Part shown: in pieces, positions 40,375 to 43,280 of the stretch
Numbering within the stretch: the stretch's first letter is position 1
Layout of the letters: each line of letters starts with the position of its first letter
Assembly (NCBI GenBank): GCA_017577485.1
Contig: PKRI01000013.1
Coordinates: forward strand, 1-43,280
Source: Bacillota bacterium
GTDB lineage: Bacteria; Bacillota; Sulfobacillia; Thermaerobacterales; RSA17
Length of the DNA: 43,280 nucleotides
Reading direction: 5' to 3'
Position numbers and translations under genes: made by a program
Notes under the pieces: model-generated
What the model saw: the letters and a program-made list of their open reading frames with translations, nothing else
What the model was told of the DNA's origin: nothing
The model's database searches: none

Positions 40375-42240
40375 GTGCGCAGCATCCAGGCCAAGATCGT
40401 CCTCATCTTCTCGGTCCTCATCGTCATCACCATGCAGTTCATCGCCGCCTTCCTGCTGCGCTCCCTGGAGGACTACTTCATCACGGAGCAGGAGCGGCGG
40501 CTGACGTACGAGGCCCGGGTGCTGTCGGGCGAACTGGCGTCGCTGATGGCCGGGCCCGTTGACGACGGCGGGTCCGGGGCGGGTCCCGACGCCGTGCAGG
40601 CCCTGATCGACCAGCGGTCGCTGCCGGGACCCGTGATGGTGGCCGACCCCTCGGGCACCGTCACCGCCGCCAGCGATCCCACCCGCAAGGGCAGCCGCCT
40701 GCTGCAGGAGGCCCAGATCCTGTTCCGGGTGCTGGACACGGGGCAGGTGGAGTCCTTCGCCCGCGTCGACGCCGAGACCGGCCGCGCCTGGCTGAGCGTG
40801 GCCGCCCCGGTCATCAGCGACCAGGGCCGGGTCGTGGGCGTGGTGCTGCTGGAGGGCGACCTGGGCGTCATCCGGGAGACCCTGCAGGATGTGCGCAGCA
40901 TCCTGCTGACCGTCACCGTCATGGGCCTGGGGGCGGCCCTGGTGCTGGCGGCGCTGACGGCCCGCACCATCACCGGCCCCATCCGGGCGGTCACCGCCCG
41001 GGCGGCCCAGATGGCCGCCGGCGACTTCGACCAGCGGATCGAGGTCCGGTCCCAGGACGAACTGGGGCGCCTGGCCGAGATGTTCAACCTGCTGGCCGGC
41101 CGCCTCAAGGAGACCCTGGCCGAGATCTCCGACGAGAAGCAGAAGATCGAGGCCATCGTCACCCACATGGCCGACGGCGTGGTGGCCTTCGACCGGGAGC
41201 AGCGCATCCTGCTGGTGAACCCGGCCGCCCTGGAGATGCTGGGGACTCCCGCGGCGCTGGACGGCGCCGCGACGGGTGCGGGTGCCGCGGCCCTGCTGGG
41301 ACGCCGGCCCGACGAGGTCTGGCCGGACCTGGACGTCAGCGGGCCCCTGCAGGAGGCGCTGGACGGCGGCGGCAGCCTGGAAACCCGCCCGCTGGTCATC
41401 CACCGCGGCGAGCGGGTCTTCCAGACCTACCTGGCGCCCATCGCCTCGACGGGCCAGGGTGCCGGCCAGGGAACCGCCCACGCCCAGGGCGCCGTCTGGG
41501 TGCTCCACGACGTCACCGAGCGCGAGCGGGTGGAGGCCCTGCGGCGGGAGTTCGTGGCCAACGTCTCCCATGAACTGCGGACGCCGCTGACCACCATCAA
41601 GTCCTACGTGGAAACGCTGCTGGAGTACGGGCTCGAGGACCCCGACACCCAGCGCCGCTTCCTGCAGGTGGTCAACGGCGAGACCGACCGCATGATCAAC
41701 CTGGTCCGCGACCTGCTGGACCTGTCGCAGCTGGAATTCCAGAGGGTGCGCTACGAGCGGGAGTACTGCCACCTGTCGGAACTGGCGCGGCAGGTGCTGG
41801 CCAAGCTGGCGGGCGAGATCCAGGCCAAGTCCCTGCAGGCCTCCATCCAGCCGCCGCCCGTACCCGAGCCCCTGGTCTACGTGGACCCCCACCGCATCCA
41901 GCAGGTGCTGGTCAACATCGTCTCCAACGCGGTGGAGTTCACGCCGCCCGGAGGTTCCATCACCGTGCGCATCCTGCCCGGCCAGGACCAGGTGCGGGTG
42001 GAGGTCGAGGACACCGGCAGCGGCATCCCGCCGGAAGACCTGCCCCGCATCTTCGAGCGCTTCTACCGGGTCGACAAGGCCCGTACCCGACGCCTGGGCG
42101 GCACCGGCCTGGGCCTGTCCATCGCCCGCCAGGTGGTTGAGGGCCACGGCGGCCGCATCGGCATCGAGTCGGAACTGGGGCGGGGCACCCTGGTGTGGTT
42201 TACCCTGCCCCTGGAGCCGCCCGGCGAGGTGGTCGCATGA
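40375..42240 (+). CDS. walK: Sensor histidine kinase WalK (YycG)
   Basis: Membrane kinase that phosphorylates WalR. The 621-residue protein has TM1 (about 8-28), an extracellular sensor (about 30-175), TM2 (about 178-200), HAMP, PAS (about 255-375), HisKA with His399 (ANVSHELRTPLTT), and HATPase (N box IVSNAVEF, DTGSGIPPEDL, GGTGLGLSIAR). The PAS region carries Ala/Gly-rich inserts (DGAATGAGAAAL; TGQGAGQGTAHAQG). GTG start after GGTGGAGG. It shares ATGA with yycH, whose product modulates WalK in B. subtilis. Confidence 0.95.
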   Translation: MRSIQAKIVLIFSVLIVITMQFIAAFLLRSLEDYFITEQERRLTYEARVLSGELASLMAGPVDDGGSGAGPDAVQALIDQRSLPGPVMVADPSGTVTAASDPTRKGSRLLQEAQILFRVLDTGQVESFARVDAETGRAWLSVAAPVISDQGRVVGVVLLEGDLGVIRETLQDVRSILLTVTVMGLGAALVLAALTARTITGPIRAVTARAAQMAAGDFDQRIEVRSQDELGRLAEMFNLLAGRLKETLAEISDEKQKIEAIVTHMADGVVAFDREQRILLVNPAALEMLGTPAALDGAATGAGAAALLGRRPDEVWPDLDVSGPLQEALDGGGSLETRPLVIHRGERVFQTYLAPIASTGQGAGQGTAHAQGAVWVLHDVTERERVEALRREFVANVSHELRTPLTTIKSYVETLLEYGLEDPDTQRRFLQVVNGETDRMINLVRDLLDLSQLEFQRVRYEREYCHLSELARQVLAKLAGEIQAKSLQASIQPPPVPEPLVYVDPHRIQQVLVNIVSNAVEFTPPGGSITVRILPGQDQVRVEVEDTGSGIPPEDLPRIFERFYRVDKARTRRLGGTGLGLSIARQVVEGHGGRIGIESELGRGTLVWFTLPLEPPGEVVA

Positions 42241-43280
42241 AGGACCTCACCTTTGAGCGCCTGGTGGAACCGGCCAAGTCGGTGCTGATCGTGGTCCTGC
42301 TGGCCACCAGCCTGGCCCTCAGCGCCCGGCTGTGGCTGTCGCCGGCGGCGGCCAGTCCCGTGCGGGAGGGCTACCGCGTGCCCTACACCGCCCCCGGCGC
42401 CGCGGCCGAACTGGACTGGAGGGATGTGCTGCAGCCGCTGAGCCTGCTGCTGTTCCTGCCCGGCCGGGACCCGTCCTACGTGGATCCAGGGGAACAGCAC
42501 GGCCTTTTCCTGTGGCTGGCGACCCGCGACGTGGCCGCCGCCCTGCCGGACGAGGCCCTGGAGCCGGTGGCCGCCGGCGACGTGGAACGGTGGCGCCAGC
42601 AGGTGCTCCGGGGAGGCGGGCTGGGCGTCGAGGCGGCGCTGCCTTCGGGCGTGCGGCTCGGCCTGTGGCGCCAGTTATGGTCGGCGGCCGCGGAGGCCGC
42701 GGCGGGGAGCGCGCCGGGCGGTGCCGCCGGCGGCACCGCGGGCGACGCCGCCGGTGCCGGCGATGAGGATCCTACCGACGTGCCCGTGGACCGGGTGGTG
42801 ATCCTGTTCACCGACGAGGGAGCCCGGGTGCTGTTCCGCGCCCAGCGGGACTACCTGGGCGCCCTGGTGACGGGACGGGGAACGGGGGGCGCCGCCGGCT
42901 ACCTGGACAGCGTCCGGCAGGTGCTGAACCTGATCGCCAACCTGGACCTGGACCAGCAGCCGGCGGAGCCGGTGGAGCCGGCCGAGGGGCTGGCGGTGGC
43001 GCCGGGCGTGTACGCGCCTGCGGGCGGGCGGGAACTGCCCCTGCTGCAGTACGGGCCGGCGTCGCTGCCCTGGGAGCGGCTGGCCCGGTCCTTCTTCGGC
43101 AGCGCCACGGTGCCCCGGCGGGTGGCCGCCGGCGACGTGGTCCTCTACACCGACGGGCAGGGCAGCCTGACCATCCGGCCCGACGAGGGCCTGGCCGAGT
43201 ACCAGGCGCTGCCTGCGCCGGGGGGGCCGGCGGGCGCGGCAGGCCCGGCTGGAATGGCGGCTCAGGCCGGCGCCGAAGGG
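42237..43280 (+). CDS. yycH: YycH-type WalK regulator (partial, runs off window)
   Basis: In B. subtilis YycH and YycI bind WalK in the membrane and restrain it. The visible 348 residues start MKDLTFERLVEPAKSVLIVV with one membrane helix (about 15-35), then an extracellular domain. The region SFFGSATVPRRV then VLYTDGQGSLTIRPDEGL fits the YycH domain. An Ala/Gly-rich insert (about 155-180, AGSAPGGAAGGTAGDAAGAG) is unusual. ATG start overlaps walK by four bases. No stop before the window edge. Confidence 0.85.
   Translation, partial: MKDLTFERLVEPAKSVLIVVLLATSLALSARLWLSPAAASPVREGYRVPYTAPGAAAELDWRDVLQPLSLLLFLPGRDPSYVDPGEQHGLFLWLATRDVAAALPDEALEPVAAGDVERWRQQVLRGGGLGVEAALPSGVRLGLWRQLWSAAAEAAAGSAPGGAAGGTAGDAAGAGDEDPTDVPVDRVVILFTDEGARVLFRAQRDYLGALVTGRGTGGAAGYLDSVRQVLNLIANLDLDQQPAEPVEPAEGLAVAPGVYAPAGGRELPLLQYGPASLPWERLARSFFGSATVPRRVAAGDVVLYTDGQGSLTIRPDEGLAEYQALPAPGGPAGAAGPAGMAAQAGAEG

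Noticed and set aside
39604..42147. 847-codon minus-strand open frame across walR and walK
   Set aside because: A shadow of two well-recognised plus-strand genes with unnatural His/Gln/Gly composition.

Overview
The window is the chromosomal replication-origin region of a very GC-rich, probably spore-forming Firmicute (Thermaerobacter/Symbiobacterium-type gene content). The evidence is the B. subtilis-like order recF-dnaN-dnaA | oriC | rpmH-rnpA-yidD-yidC-jag, rsmG-noc, parA-parB, yyaC, rpsF-ssb-rpsR, yybS-rplI-dnaB-purA and walR-walK-yycH, together with strong Shine-Dalgarno sequences and mostly GTG/TTG starts. The species is inference; the phylum-level call and the origin call are firm. dnaA, dnaN and recF read leftwards and nearly everything to the right of oriC reads rightwards, so most genes run with the replication fork.

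Layout. 1-4.3 kb: recF (cut by the window edge), dnaN and dnaA on the minus strand, with DnaA-box clusters on both sides of dnaA (a bipartite origin). 4.2-8.2 kb: rpmH, rnpA, yidD, yidC, jag/khpB, rsmG and noc, followed by a perfect parS palindrome. mnmE and mnmG, usually between jag and rsmG, are missing. 8.4-13.2 kb: a complete branched-chain amino-acid-type ABC transporter (livJHMGF) placed between noc and parA. 13.2-17.3 kb: parA, parB, a membrane-anchored M23 peptidase, a bactofilin and a lipid kinase. 17.3-23.9 kb: yyaC on the minus strand, then a run of poorly known envelope genes (TPR protein, anchored propeller-like protein, small membrane protein, orphan solute-binding-like lipoprotein), CvpA, MscS and DUF951.

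23.9-29.9 kb: an rpsF operon with a clear promoter and an S6:S18-type leader hairpin, then ssb, rpsR, a MazG-like gene, yybS, rplI, dnaB, purA (with a perfect Noc-binding-site palindrome in its leader) and tRNA-Asp. 30-37 kb: a PilZ gene on the minus strand, an NMT1/taurine-type ABC transporter, menA, two ubiE/menG-type methyltransferases, a convergent trmI-like gene, a tiny membrane protein and tRNA-Thr with a strong terminator. 37.4-38.0 kb is a less GC-rich stretch without a convincing gene. 38-43.3 kb: a LysM/G5/M23 cell-wall hydrolase followed by walR, walK and yycH (cut by the right edge), the essential cell-wall two-component system.

Together the region couples replication initiation (DnaA, DnaN, DnaB, SSB, RecF), chromosome segregation and division-site control (ParA, ParB, Noc, parS, NBS), membrane-protein insertion and ribosome biogenesis, and cell-wall remodelling (two M23 enzymes, bactofilin, WalRK). 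No CRISPR array, insertion sequence or prophage was seen.
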